A stretch of DNA of 64,000 nucleotides from Mycolicibacterium litorale. GTDB lineage: Bacteria > Actinomycetota > Actinomycetes > Mycobacteriales > Mycobacteriaceae. Where the stretch lies: the NCBI RefSeq assembly GCF_010731695.1, contig NZ_AP022586.1:2604001-2668000 (forward strand). Direction: 5' to 3'. The number at the start of each line of letters is the position of its first letter. Position 1 is the stretch's first letter. Below are positions 43,040 through 52,682 of this stretch, piece by piece. A program made the translations under genes and the position numbers. The notes under the pieces were generated by a model. The model was given only the letters and a program-made list of their open reading frames with translations. It searched no databases and was not told the origin of the DNA.

Positions 43040-44514
43040 TGTACCCGCTGTCCCGGCGCATCACCGACGTGCTGTCGCTGCAACCCGAGGCCCAGGCGCT
43101 GGAATACGAGGACCGCTGGCACAGCTGGGGGCAACTGGGCACCCTGGCCGCCCTGATCGGCGACGTGGCCGGCGAACGCCGCGAGGACGGACCACCGCAG
43201 ATCGGGGTCATGCTGCGCAACAGCCCCGTTCACGTCGGCGCACTGCTGGGGGTGCTGGCCGCCGGCGCGACCGTGGTGGTGATCAACCCGGCACGCGGCG
43301 ATGCCCGTATCCGGACCGACATCTCCACGCTCGGATTACCGCTCCTCGTCGGGACGCCCGAGGACCTCGCCGCGCTCGTCGACCCCGATGTCCACGGCAC
43401 CCGCGTGGAGATCACCACTCTCGACTCCGCGCCGCGAGTGGTCCGCACCGGCGCGATCCCCGACCCCGGCAGCCGACCGGGTGTGGCGGTGCGCATGCTG
43501 ACCAGTGGCACCACCGGACCACCCAAACGTGTGGACCTCACCTACGACATGCTCGCCCGCAGCGTCATCGGCCCGGACCCTGACGAGGCGATCGCGCCGG
43601 CGTCGCCTCGCCGGGGTGTCGCGATCGTCAACTCGCCGCTCGTCCACATCGGCGGGGTGTTCCGCGTCCTGCTGTGCATCGCGGAGGCCCGCCCGTTCGT
43701 GCTGCTGGAACGGTTCGAGCTCACCCGGTGGGCCCGCGCCGTGCGCACCCACCGGCCCAAGGCGGTGTCGCTGGTGCCCGCGGCGCTTCGGACGGTGCTC
43801 GACTCCGATCTGCGGCGCGACGATCTGGCCGGCCTGCAGGCCGTCACCTCCGGCACCGCCCCGCTGTCCGCCGACGACGCCGACGCGTTCACCGAGCGGT
43901 TCGGCGTACCGGTGCTCACCTCGTATGCCGCAACGGAATTCGGGGGTGGCGTCGCAGGGTGGACGTTGGCGGACCACCGGCGCCACTGGCGGGACAAGCG
44001 CGGCAGTGTGGGCCGGGCCAACCCGGGCGCCCAGCTGCGGGTCGTCGCCGAGGACGGCGCCGTACTCGGACCCGATCAGCCCGGTCTGCTCGAGGTGAAA
44101 CCGGCCCAGCTCGGCCCCGGCACCGAGTGGATCCGCACCACCGACCTCGCGCGCATCGACGCCGACGGCTTCCTGTGGATCCTCGGGCGGGCCGATCAGG
44201 CCATCATCCGCGGCGGGTTCAAGGTCATGCCCGACGACGTGCGGACCGCGCTCGAGGGCCATCCCGCCGTACAGGGCGCCGCGGTGGTCGGCAGGCCCGA
44301 CGTCCGCCTCGGTGAGACCCCGGTGGCGATGGTCGAACTCCGGGCACCCGCCGACACCGGCGAGCTGACCGAGTACCTGCGCGACCGGTTGTCCGGATAC
44401 GAGATCCCTACCGAGATCGCCGTCGTCGACGCCATCCCCCGCACTGCGTCCGGCAAGGCCGACCTGCAGGCGGTACGGCGCCACTTCAGCGGTCAGGCAG
44501 AGCGTGTCGGCTGA
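43039..44514 (+). CDS. AMP-dependent acyl-CoA ligase
   Basis: Ligase of 491 residues: LTSGTTGPPKRVDLTY (P-loop, about residue 155), TSYAATEFGGG in the adenine region, IRTTDLARIDADGFLWILGRADQAIIRGGFKV and the catalytic lysine in RTASGKADLQ. Short for the family because the amino-terminal domain lacks some loops. Substrate unknown. Start overlaps the crotonase stop; the next ligase begins 11 bases before its end. First of three consecutive ligase genes. Confidence 0.88.
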   Translation: MYPLSRRITDVLSLQPEAQALEYEDRWHSWGQLGTLAALIGDVAGERREDGPPQIGVMLRNSPVHVGALLGVLAAGATVVVINPARGDARIRTDISTLGLPLLVGTPEDLAALVDPDVHGTRVEITTLDSAPRVVRTGAIPDPGSRPGVAVRMLTSGTTGPPKRVDLTYDMLARSVIGPDPDEAIAPASPRRGVAIVNSPLVHIGGVFRVLLCIAEARPFVLLERFELTRWARAVRTHRPKAVSLVPAALRTVLDSDLRRDDLAGLQAVTSGTAPLSADDADAFTERFGVPVLTSYAATEFGGGVAGWTLADHRRHWRDKRGSVGRANPGAQLRVVAEDGAVLGPDQPGLLEVKPAQLGPGTEWIRTTDLARIDADGFLWILGRADQAIIRGGFKVMPDDVRTALEGHPAVQGAAVVGRPDVRLGETPVAMVELRAPADTGELTEYLRDRLSGYEIPTEIAVVDAIPRTASGKADLQAVRRHFSGQAERVG

Positions 44515-46054
44515 CCCGACAACTGTGCCCGCGCTGCTGGGGCAGCAGGCGCAGGCCCGCGCAGACCATCCCCTCCTCGTCTGTGACGATGAACGACTGG
44601 GCTACGCCGCTGCCGACCGCCGGTCGGCGCAGCTGGCCCGGCGCCTGGTGGCGCTGGGCGCCGGCAAGGGCAGCCATGTCGGTGTGCTGTACCCCAACGG
44701 CGCCCGATTCGTGGTGGCCACGCTGGCGGTTGCACGCATCGGTGCGGTGGTGGTGCCGTTCCCGACGATGGCGACCACGGCCGAACTGCACGCCCAACTC
44801 CGCGACAGCGACGTCGAGATCCTGCTCACCGCGGTCTCCTACCGGTCGCACGACTACGTCCGGCAGTTGTCGCAGATCCTCGGCGCCGAACCGCCCACCG
44901 GCCGGCGGCTGTTCAGCGCCGCGGTACCGCAGCTGCGTCATGTGCTGATCGACGCCGACGGTGCCGGGGCCGGCGAGTCCGACCTCGGCCCGCTCGAGGA
45001 CGACGTCGACGGTGCGGATGTGCTGGCGATCGTCTACACCTCGGGCTCCACCGGTGCGCCCAAAGGTGCGATCCACACGCACGCCGCCATGCTCACCCAT
45101 CAGCGCAACCTCAATGCGATCCGCCACCTCGACGCCACCGACACACTGTTCTGCAACTCCCCGTTCTTCTGGATCGGCGGATTCGCGTTCGGGCTGCTCG
45201 CCACCATGACCGCCGGCGCCACGCTGGTCTGCTCGAACGCGACGGACGCCGCGCGGACCCTCGACCTGATCGAAACCGAACGGCCCACTGTCACCAACGG
45301 ATTCGCCGCCGGAATCGCGCATCTCACCCGCGACCCGACCTTCGTGGGCCGCGACCTGTCGACCCTGCGGCGCGGCAACCTCTATCCGATCATGGCGCCG
45401 GACACCCGCCCGGCCGATCCCGAGCTGCGGCACAACATGCTGGGCCTCACCGAGGCGGGCAGCGTCGTTCTGCTCAGCGGTGACTTGAGCGATCAACCCG
45501 AACACCGCAGAGGTTCCTTCGGTAAGCCCGCACCGGGGTTCGGCATCCGCATCGTCGACCCGGAGAGCGGTGCGCCGGTGCCGATCGTAACGGTGGGCGA
45601 ATTGTGCTTGGGTGGGCGGTATCTCATGCTGCGCTACCACCGGCGCTCCCGCGAGGAATGCTTCGACGCCGACGGCTGGTTCCACACCGGCGACCTGGCG
45701 CGCACCGATGGGGATGGGTACGTGTACTTCGTCGGACGCCGCGATTCGATGATCAAGACCGCGGGCGCCCACGTGGCGGCCGCCGAAGTCGAAGCCGCCC
45801 TGGCTCGGGTCACGGGCGGCACCGCCCATGTGATGGGGCTGCCCGACGCGGAGCGGGGGCGGATCGTGGCGGCGGTGGTCGTGCTCGACGACGGCGCGAC
45901 GTTCGACGAGGCGGCGGTGCGCGAGCGGCTCCGCACCGAACTGTCACCGTACAAGGTGCCCAGGAGGTTCGCCGTGCTGCGGCGGTGTGAGGTGCCGCTG
46001 CGCTCCAGCGGCAAGGTGGACCTGGCGGCGCTCGCCGAGGTCTTCGATGACTGA
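44504..46054 (+). CDS. AMP-dependent acyl-CoA ligase
   Basis: Ligase of 516 residues: VYTSGSTGAPKGAIHTH, LFCNSPFFWIGGFAFGLLATMTAGATLVC, LGLTEAGSV, FHTGDLARTDGDGYVYFVGRRDSMIKTAGAHVAAAEVE and SSGKVDL with the catalytic lysine. The PFFWIGGF segment is shared with the next ligase (PFFWVGGF), so the second and third ligases look like tandem duplicates. GTG at 44504 lies 11 bases inside the preceding gene, consistent with coupling. Confidence 0.88.
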   Translation: MSADPTTVPALLGQQAQARADHPLLVCDDERLGYAAADRRSAQLARRLVALGAGKGSHVGVLYPNGARFVVATLAVARIGAVVVPFPTMATTAELHAQLRDSDVEILLTAVSYRSHDYVRQLSQILGAEPPTGRRLFSAAVPQLRHVLIDADGAGAGESDLGPLEDDVDGADVLAIVYTSGSTGAPKGAIHTHAAMLTHQRNLNAIRHLDATDTLFCNSPFFWIGGFAFGLLATMTAGATLVCSNATDAARTLDLIETERPTVTNGFAAGIAHLTRDPTFVGRDLSTLRRGNLYPIMAPDTRPADPELRHNMLGLTEAGSVVLLSGDLSDQPEHRRGSFGKPAPGFGIRIVDPESGAPVPIVTVGELCLGGRYLMLRYHRRSREECFDADGWFHTGDLARTDGDGYVYFVGRRDSMIKTAGAHVAAAEVEAALARVTGGTAHVMGLPDAERGRIVAAVVVLDDGATFDEAAVRERLRTELSPYKVPRRFAVLRRCEVPLRSSGKVDLAALAEVFDD

Positions 46055-47588
46055 CCCCGTCCGGTGTGGCACCGACACCGTGGACCGCCTGGTACGGCTG
46101 CGCGCCGAACGCGATCCCACCTCCGTCGCCGTGATCGACCCGCACGCTCGTATCACCTACGGTCAACTCCACGTCACCACAATCGATCTCGCGGCGGCGT
46201 TCATCGAGGCCGGCGTCGGCAAGGGCACCCGGGTGGGGTTGATCATGCCCAACAGCGTGCGATGGGTGCAGATCGCCGTGGCGCTCACCCGGATCGGGGC
46301 CGTCCTCGTGCCGCTCAGCACACTGCTCGCCCCGCCCGAATTGGCCGCACAACTGCGCACCGCATCGGTACGGGTGCTGATCAGCGTGCCGGAGTTCCGG
46401 GGCCGTCGCTACCTCGACGACCTGGAAGCGCACCGCGCCGCGCTGCCCGCGCTGCGAGCGGTGTGGACCGCCGAACAGGCCGTGACCGCACCGGTTTCCG
46501 AGCGCGCCACCCGCATCGTCGACGCGCTCACCGACGCGGTCACTCCCAGCGACCTGTTCGTCGTCATGTTCACCTCCGGCAGCAGTGGACCGCCAAAAGG
46601 GGTCATGCACTCCCACGGCAACGCACTGGCGGCGGTGCGTTCCGGGCTGGACGCTCGGTGCATCACGGCGGAGACCCGGCTGTATCTGCCGATGCCGTTC
46701 TTCTGGGTGGGTGGGTTCGGCAGCGGTGTGCTCTCGGCGCTGCTGGCCGGCGCGACGCTGGTGACCGAAGAGATCCCGCAGGCCGACACCACGCTTCGCC
46801 TGCTCGAGCGGGAGCGGGTGACCCTGTTCCGCGGGTGGCCAGATCAGGCCGAAGCGCTTGCGCGTCATCCGGCTTCGGTCAGCGCGGACCTGTCGTCGCT
46901 GCGGCCGGGCAGTCTGGAGGCACTGCTACCGCCGCAGGACCGCAGTGACCCGGGCGCGCGGGCCACGCTGTTCGGGATGACCGAGGCGTTCGGACCGTAC
47001 TGTGGCTACCGCGCCGACACCGACATGCCGCGCTCGGCGTGGGGTAGCTGTGGCCGCCCCTTCGCGGGGATGCAGGTCCGCATCACCGACACCGAATCAG
47101 GTGCGCCGGTGAGTGGCGGCGTCATCGGCGAGATCCAGCTGCGCGGCCCGCATGTCATGCGCGGAGTCTGCCGGCGTGGCCGCGAAGAGGTGTTCACCGC
47201 CGACGGCTGGTACCCGACCGGCGACCTCGGCCGCCTCGACGATGACGGATTCCTTTTCTACCACGGCCGTTCCGACGACATGTTCAAGGTCAGCGGCGCC
47301 ACCGTCTATCCCAGCGAGGTCGAGAAGGCGCTGCGGACCATCGACGGGGTGGCGGGTGCCTTCGTCACGGACGTGTCCAACGCCGTCGGCGCGATGGTGG
47401 TCTCGCGGCGTCCGGTCGACCAGCTGCGCGCCGAGGCCCGCGCGCGGCTGAGCGCGTTCAAGGTACCGACGGTGTGGCTGGTGGTCGACGACGACGCGGC
47501 AGTCCCCCGCAGGGCCACCGGCAAGGTGGACGTCCGGGCGCTGCGTGAGCTGCTCACCGCGGCTACTGGACCACGCCGCGTGCCCTGA
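46047..47588 (+). CDS. AMP-dependent acyl-CoA ligase
   Basis: Ligase of 513 residues: MFTSGSSGPPKGVMHSH, YLPMPFFWVGGFGSGVLSALLAGATLVT, LFGMTEAFGPYCGY, YPTGDLGRLDDDGFLFYHGRSDDMFKVSGATVYPSEVE and RATGKVDV. Closely related to the preceding gene. ATG at 46047 lies 8 bases before the previous stop. The 3' end overlaps the convergent GntR gene by 26 bases, so transcripts from the two operons meet here without a visible terminator. Confidence 0.88.
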   Translation: MTDPVRCGTDTVDRLVRLRAERDPTSVAVIDPHARITYGQLHVTTIDLAAAFIEAGVGKGTRVGLIMPNSVRWVQIAVALTRIGAVLVPLSTLLAPPELAAQLRTASVRVLISVPEFRGRRYLDDLEAHRAALPALRAVWTAEQAVTAPVSERATRIVDALTDAVTPSDLFVVMFTSGSSGPPKGVMHSHGNALAAVRSGLDARCITAETRLYLPMPFFWVGGFGSGVLSALLAGATLVTEEIPQADTTLRLLERERVTLFRGWPDQAEALARHPASVSADLSSLRPGSLEALLPPQDRSDPGARATLFGMTEAFGPYCGYRADTDMPRSAWGSCGRPFAGMQVRITDTESGAPVSGGVIGEIQLRGPHVMRGVCRRGREEVFTADGWYPTGDLGRLDDDGFLFYHGRSDDMFKVSGATVYPSEVEKALRTIDGVAGAFVTDVSNAVGAMVVSRRPVDQLRAEARARLSAFKVPTVWLVVDDDAAVPRRATGKVDVRALRELLTAATGPRRVP

Positions 47589-48231
47589 GGTGGTCGATGA
47601 GCGGTGCCGCGCCCGCCGCAAGGTGCTCCGACATCGCGGCGCGCGCCAGGTCCGCATCGTGGTTCTCCAGCGCGGCGAGCAGTTGCCGGTGGTGGCGCAC
47701 CGACTCCTGCGGCCATTCCTCGATGGTCGGGAACACCGACTCCGGTGCGTACCGGGTGATCAACGACATCATCTGGGCCAGCTTCGGGGAGTCCGCCGCG
47801 ACGTTGATCGCCCGGTGGAACTCGTGATTGAGCCGGACCGCCGCTTCCCCGTCGTGGCGCGTGTACGCCTCTTCGAGCGCGTCCTGGATGGCGGTGAGGT
47901 CCCGCACCTGATCGGCGGTGATGTGTAGCGCCGCGCGCGCGGCCAGCTCGCCGCCGACGTACGCCTGCACGTTCGACACATCGGCGATATCGCGGCCGGT
48001 GACCGGCAGCACCACGAACCCCCGCCGGGGTTGTTGCGCCAGAAGGCCTTCGGCGCGCAGCTCGAACAGTGCCTCACGCACCGGTGTGACGCTGACGCCG
48101 AGTTCACCGGCCAGTTGCTCGAGCCGGATGTACCCGCCTGCCGGATAGGTGCCGTCGAAGATCCGCCGTCGGACGAACCGGGCGATGTCCTCGGACAGTT
48201 GGGGCCGGGCCGCGAAATCGGGTGCGGTCAT
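47563..48231 (-). CDS. GntR-family regulator, FCD (FadR) subfamily
   Basis: Regulator of 222 residues. The winged helix is typical (IRLEQLAGELGVSVTPVREALFELRAEGLLAQQPRRGFVV), followed by an all-helical FCD domain with metal-ligand candidates LNHEFHRAI and RHHRQLLAALE. FCD regulators sense carboxylates or acyl-CoAs. It is the last gene of the fabG-thiolase-dehydrogenase operon (one base after the dehydrogenase stop). The palindrome at 51429-51447 in front of that operon has the AT-rich GTATA core usual for GntR sites, so autoregulation of the operon is likely. Confidence 0.88.
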   Translation of the reverse strand: MTAPDFAARPQLSEDIARFVRRRIFDGTYPAGGYIRLEQLAGELGVSVTPVREALFELRAEGLLAQQPRRGFVVLPVTGRDIADVSNVQAYVGGELAARAALHITADQVRDLTAIQDALEEAYTRHDGEAAVRLNHEFHRAINVAADSPKLAQMMSLITRYAPESVFPTIEEWPQESVRHHRQLLAALENHDADLARAAMSEHLAAGAAPLIDHLRARGVVQ

Positions 48232-48232
48232 G

Positions 48233-49426
48233 TCAGATCCGGTAGTCGGCGAGCAGACGCTTGCTGATGATGTTCTTCTGGATCTCGCTGGTGCCCTCGC
48301 CGATCAGCAGGAACGGCGCATCGCGCATGAGCCGCTCGATCTCGTACTCCTTCGAGTAGCCGTAGCCGCCGTGGATGCGGAAGCTCTGCTGGGTCACCTC
48401 GGCGCAGAATTCGCTGGCAAGGTATTTGGCCATGCCGGCGGCGACGTCGTTGCGCTCGCCGGAGTCCTTGAGCCGGGCGGCGTTGACCATCATCAGATGT
48501 GCGGCTTCGACTTTCGTCGCCATCTCGGCCAGCTGGAAGGCGATCGCCTGGTGCTCGGCGATCGGTTTGCCGAACGTCTCGCGCTGCTGGGCGTAGCGCA
48601 CCGCGAGTTCGAACGCCCTCAGCCCCACTCCGCAGGCCCGCGCCGACACGTTGACCCTGCCGACCTCAACGCCGTCCATCATCTGGACGAAGCCTTGACC
48701 GGGCTTCTCACCGAGCACGTCCTCGGCGCTCGCACGGTAGCCGTCGAAAATCAGCTCGGTGGTGTCGATTCCCTTGTACCCCAGCTTGTCCAGCTTGCCG
48801 GGAATCGTCAGGCCGGGCGCGACCTCCCCGAACCCCGTCGGCTTCTCGACGAGGAACGCCGTCAGGTTGCGGTGCGGTTTGTCGGCGCCCTCGTCGGTGC
48901 GGACCAGCGCGGCGACCAGCGTCGAGCTGCCGCCGTTGGTCAGCCACATCTTCTGGCCGTCGATGACATAACCGCCCGAGTCGTCGCGCCGTGCCCGCGT
49001 ACGGATTGCCGCGACGTCGGAGCCCAGTTCGGGTTCCGACATCGAGAACGCGCCCCTGGTCTCACCGGTGGCCATCCGCGGCAGGAAGCGCTGCTTCTGC
49101 GCATCGGTGCCGTGCTGGCGGATCATGTAGGCGACGATGAAGTGGGTGTTGATCACGCCGGAGACGCTCATCCAGCCACGGGCCAGTTCCTCCACGCACA
49201 GCGCGTAGGTGAGCAGCGACTCGCCCAGTCCCCCGTACTCCTCGGGGATCATCAGGCCGAACAGACCCATGTCTTTCATCGCGTCGACGATGGCCTGCGG
49301 GTACGTGTCGGCGTGTTCGAGTTCCTGCGCGTTCGGGATGATCTCCTTGTCCACGAATTGCCGGACCGTGGAGATGATCTCGGTCTGGAACTCGGTCAGA
49401 CCCAGGGTCTGGGCGAGGCGCGTCAC
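48233..49426 (-). CDS. acyl-CoA dehydrogenase
   Basis: Canonical acyl-CoA dehydrogenase of 397 residues: GLMIPEEYGGLGESLLTYALCVEELARGW, GAFSMSEPELGSDVAAIRTRARRDDSGGYVIDGQKMWLTNGGSS, RETFGKPIAEHQAIAFQLAEMATKVEAA, and IHGGYGYSKEYEIERLMRDAPFLLIGEGTSEIQKNII with the catalytic-loop glutamate (GEGT). Introduces the alpha-beta double bond into acyl-CoA with FAD, passing electrons to ETF. GTG at 49426 overlaps the thiolase stop (GTGA). Confidence 0.92.
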   Translation of the reverse strand: MTRLAQTLGLTEFQTEIISTVRQFVDKEIIPNAQELEHADTYPQAIVDAMKDMGLFGLMIPEEYGGLGESLLTYALCVEELARGWMSVSGVINTHFIVAYMIRQHGTDAQKQRFLPRMATGETRGAFSMSEPELGSDVAAIRTRARRDDSGGYVIDGQKMWLTNGGSSTLVAALVRTDEGADKPHRNLTAFLVEKPTGFGEVAPGLTIPGKLDKLGYKGIDTTELIFDGYRASAEDVLGEKPGQGFVQMMDGVEVGRVNVSARACGVGLRAFELAVRYAQQRETFGKPIAEHQAIAFQLAEMATKVEAAHLMMVNAARLKDSGERNDVAAGMAKYLASEFCAEVTQQSFRIHGGYGYSKEYEIERLMRDAPFLLIGEGTSEIQKNIISKRLLADYRI

Positions 49427-50637
49427 GAGGCCACCCGCTCGAAGATCGCGGCCAGACCCTGTCCGCCGCCGATGCACATCGTCTCCAGCCCATAGCGGGC
49501 CTGGCGCCGGGTCAGCTCGCGGGCCAGCGTGGCGAGCATCCGCCCACCGGTGGCGCCCACCGGATGTCCCAGCGAGATGCCCGAACCGTGCACGTTGGTG
49601 CGCTCCATGTCGCGGTCGGTCAACTTCCACTCGCGCATGACGGCGAGCGCCTGCGCGGCGAACGCCTCGTTGAGTTCGATGAGGTCGATGTCCGACAACT
49701 CGAGGTCCGCCCTCGCCAGCGCGACCTCGGTGGCGGGCACCGGTCCGATCCCCATCACATGCGGCGCCACCCCGGCCAGGCCCCACGACACCAACCTGAC
49801 CAGTGGCGTGAGCCCGAGCTCCGCGGCCTTCTCGGGTGTGGTGACCAGACACATCGACGCGGCGTCGTTCTGCCCGCTGGCATTGCCCGCGGTGACCGTC
49901 GCCTCCGGATCCTGTTTCGCCAGAATCGGTGTGAGCCGGGCGAGGCTCTCCGTGGACGTGTCCGCGCGCGGATGTTCGTCGGTGTCGATGACGTCGTCGC
50001 CACGCCGCGTGCGCACGGTCACCGGAATGATCTCCTCGGCGAAGACGCCGTTCTTCTGCGCGGCGACCGCCCGCTGGTGCGAGGCGACCGCCAGTTCGTC
50101 CTGCTCGGCCCGGCCGATGCCGTACTCGCGGCGCAGGTTCTCGGCGGTCTCCAGCATGCCGCCCGGGACGGGGTGGCGCCGCCCACCGGCGGTGGTCCTG
50201 CCGCGAGCGAGGGCGTCGTGGACGGCCACGCCGCCACGGGCGCCGCCCCACCGCATATCAGTCGAGTAGAAGGCGACATTGCTCATGCTCTCCGCGCCAC
50301 CGGCGATCACCACGTCGTTCGCGCCGCTGCCGACCTGCAGGCAGGCCTGGATCACCGATTGCAGACCCGAACCGCACCGACGGTCGATCTGCATACCCGG
50401 CACGGTCACGGGCAGACCGGCGTCGAGCGCCACCACCCGCCCGATGGCCGGCGCCTCGCTGCTGGGATAGCAGTGCCCGAGGATCACGTCGTCGACCGCC
50501 GCCGGCTCGATGCCTGTACGGTCGAGCAGACCGGACAGCGCCGCCACCGCGAGGTCGACCGCGGTGAGGTCCTTGAACATGCCTCCGTAGCGCCCGATCG
50601 GCGTGCGGACGGGTTCGCAGATGACGGTCTCACGCAT
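49423..50637 (-). CDS. acetyl-CoA acetyltransferase (thiolase)
   Basis: Thiolase of 404 residues. Cys88 in IDRRCGSGLQSVIQACLQVGSG, AGNASGQNDAAS, NEAFAAQALAVMREW, GISLGHPVGATGGRM and MCIGGGQGLAAIFERV complete the catalytic set. It resembles FadA-type degradative thiolases. Its ATG overlaps the stop of the FabG-like gene by one base (TGATG). With the SDR upstream and dehydrogenase downstream it forms a compact beta-oxidation operon lacking only the hydratase. Confidence 0.92.
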   Translation of the reverse strand: MRETVICEPVRTPIGRYGGMFKDLTAVDLAVAALSGLLDRTGIEPAAVDDVILGHCYPSSEAPAIGRVVALDAGLPVTVPGMQIDRRCGSGLQSVIQACLQVGSGANDVVIAGGAESMSNVAFYSTDMRWGGARGGVAVHDALARGRTTAGGRRHPVPGGMLETAENLRREYGIGRAEQDELAVASHQRAVAAQKNGVFAEEIIPVTVRTRRGDDVIDTDEHPRADTSTESLARLTPILAKQDPEATVTAGNASGQNDAASMCLVTTPEKAAELGLTPLVRLVSWGLAGVAPHVMGIGPVPATEVALARADLELSDIDLIELNEAFAAQALAVMREWKLTDRDMERTNVHGSGISLGHPVGATGGRMLATLARELTRRQARYGLETMCIGGGQGLAAIFERVAS

Positions 50638-51398
50638 CAGATGTGCCGTCCGCCGGTGACTTCCAGCACGATGCCGGTCATGTAGGACGACAGGTCCGAG
50701 GCCAGGAAAAGCGCCACCTTCGCAACCTCGTCGGGTTCACCGGCACGGCCCATCGGCACCTCGGCGAGCTTCTGATCCCAGATGTGTTGTGGCATCGCCT
50801 CGGTCATCGCAGACCGGATGAGACCGGGTTGGATCGCGTTGACCCGCACACCGAGGTGGGCGAGTTCCTTCGCCGCGGCCTTCGTCATCCCGACGATGCC
50901 GGCCTTGGCCGCGGAGTAGTTGGTCTGCCCGACGAGCCCGACCTTGCCGGAGATCGACGACATGTTGACGATCGCACCGCGCTTGTTCTCGCGCATGATC
51001 GCGGCGGCCGACTTGAGCCCGTTCCAGGTGCCCTTGAGGTGCACGGCGATCACCTGGTCGAACTGCTCCTCGGTCATCTTGCGCAGGGTGGCGTCGCGCG
51101 TGATACCGGCGTTGTTGACCATGACGTCGAGACCGCCGAAGCGTTCCACCGCGGCCCTGACGAGCGCATCCACCTCGTCGGCCCGGGTGACGTCACACCG
51201 CACCGCGGTGGCCACCTCGGCACCGCCGAGGCGTTCGGCCGCGGCCTCGGTGGCCTCGAGGTCCAGGTCGCCGAGCACCACCCGCGCGCCTTCGGCGACG
51301 AAGCGCTGGGCGATCGCGAAGCCCAACCCCTGGGCCCCGCCTGTCACAACCGCGGTCTGTCCGGTCAGCAACGACACTCGATCACCTACCTGACTCAT
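50637..51398 (-). CDS. FabG-like SDR, 3-oxoacyl reductase/hydroxyacyl-CoA dehydrogenase
   Basis: SDR of 253 residues: [120 protein letters not shown]. Complete Asn-Ser-Tyr-Lys tetrad and very FabG-like. In this setting it more likely oxidises 3-hydroxyacyl-CoA than reduces 3-oxoacyl-ACP. GGAGG lies 5 bases before the ATG at 51398. First gene of the operon ending in gntR; divergent from the next acyl-CoA dehydrogenase. Confidence 0.9.
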   Translation of the reverse strand: MSQVGDRVSLLTGQTAVVTGGAQGLGFAIAQRFVAEGARVVLGDLDLEATEAAAERLGGAEVATAVRCDVTRADEVDALVRAAVERFGGLDVMVNNAGITRDATLRKMTEEQFDQVIAVHLKGTWNGLKSAAAIMRENKRGAIVNMSSISGKVGLVGQTNYSAAKAGIVGMTKAAAKELAHLGVRVNAIQPGLIRSAMTEAMPQHIWDQKLAEVPMGRAGEPDEVAKVALFLASDLSSYMTGIVLEVTGGRHI

Positions 51399-51428
51399 CG
51401 GGGCCTCCGAGGGGCCCGGTCGGCACGA

Positions 51429-51447
51429 ATCATATTTCATATACGAT
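51429..51447. promoter_or_regulatory. 19-bp AT-rich palindrome, probable GntR operator
   Basis: ATCATATT-TCA-TATACGAT, arms matching at 6 of 8 positions. It lies between the divergent FabG-like operon and the acyl-CoA dehydrogenase gene, in an AT-rich patch of an otherwise GC-rich gap. The half ATCGTATA (minus strand) resembles known FCD-GntR sites of the ATnGTATAC type. It differs from the TACTGTAA operator. Confidence 0.55.
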
Positions 51448-51497
51448 ATTGGCGGCCAGCCACCCCGGGGGCCGCCCCACCCGACTGGAGGTCGTCG

Positions 51498-52682
51498 ATG
51501 AGCGAAGTCAGTGACGAGGATTTCCGCGAAATTCTCGCGCAGACAAGGCATTTCGTCAGGACCGCGGTGGTTCCGCGGGAGTCCGAGATCCTGGCCGAGG
51601 ACAAGGTCCCCGACGACCTGCGTGAGCAAGCGAAGAAGATGGGGCTGTTCGGCTACGCGATCCCGCAGGAATGGGGTGGTCTCGGGCTGGACCTGACGCA
51701 GGACGTCGAGCTGGCCATGGAGTTCGGCTACACGTCGCTGGCGCTGCGCTCCATGTTCGGCACCAACAACGGCATCGCGGGGCAGGTGCTGGTGGGCTTC
51801 GGCACCGACGAGCAGAAGCAGCGGTGGCTGGAGGGCATCGCCTCCGGTGACGTCGTCGCCTCGTTCGCGCTGACCGAACCGGGCGCCGGGTCCAACCCCG
51901 CCGGACTGCGCACCAAGGCCGTACGCGACGGCTCCGATGACGAGGCCGGGTGGGTGATCAACGGACAGAAGCGTTTCATCACCAACGCCCCGACCGCGAA
52001 CCTGTTCGTCGTCTTCGCTCGCACCCGGCCCGCCGACGACCAGGGCGCCGGTATCGCGGTGTTCCTCGTGCCCGCCGACGCCGACGGTGTCGAGGTCGGC
52101 GTCAAGGACGCCAAGATGGGACAGGAAGGCGCGTGGACGGCCGACGTGAACTTCACCGACGTCCGCGTTCCGGCTTCCGCGCTCGTGGGCGGCAGCGAGG
52201 ACATCGGATACCGGGCGGCGTTGACGTCATTGGCGCGGGGGCGCGTGCACATCGCCGCACTGGCCGTCGGCGCGGCGCAGCGCGCGCTCGACGAATCCGT
52301 CGCCTACGCCGCCACCGCGACCCAGGGTGGGCAACCCATCGGGAACTTCCAACTGGTGCAGGCGATGCTGGCCGATCAACAGACCGGGGTGATGGCCGGC
52401 CGCGCCCTGGTACGCGACGCCGCTCGCCAGTGGGTGACCGGAGAGGACCGCCGCATCGCCCCGTCGGCGGCGAAGGTGTTCTGCACCGAGATGGCCGGCC
52501 AGGTCGCCGATCTGGCGGTTCAGATCCACGGAGGAAGTGGCTACATGCGCGAGGTTCCGGTCGAGCGGATATACCGTGACGTCCGATTGCTACGGCTGTA
52601 CGAGGGCACCAGTGAGATCCAGCGTCTCATCATCGGCGGCGGGCTCGTGAAGGCGGCGCAGCGGGCGGGAGCGAACTCATGA
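51498..52682 (+). CDS. acyl-CoA dehydrogenase
   Basis: Acyl-CoA dehydrogenase of 394 residues: [88 protein letters not shown] and the catalytic loop [14 protein letters not shown] with Glu. Complete and canonical. GGAGGT precedes the ATG at 51498. It overlaps the mycofactocin-type SDR gene (ATGA), and both are probably controlled from the palindrome at 51429. Confidence 0.92.
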   Translation: MSEVSDEDFREILAQTRHFVRTAVVPRESEILAEDKVPDDLREQAKKMGLFGYAIPQEWGGLGLDLTQDVELAMEFGYTSLALRSMFGTNNGIAGQVLVGFGTDEQKQRWLEGIASGDVVASFALTEPGAGSNPAGLRTKAVRDGSDDEAGWVINGQKRFITNAPTANLFVVFARTRPADDQGAGIAVFLVPADADGVEVGVKDAKMGQEGAWTADVNFTDVRVPASALVGGSEDIGYRAALTSLARGRVHIAALAVGAAQRALDESVAYAATATQGGQPIGNFQLVQAMLADQQTGVMAGRALVRDAARQWVTGEDRRIAPSAAKVFCTEMAGQVADLAVQIHGGSGYMREVPVERIYRDVRLLRLYEGTSEIQRLIIGGGLVKAAQRAGANS

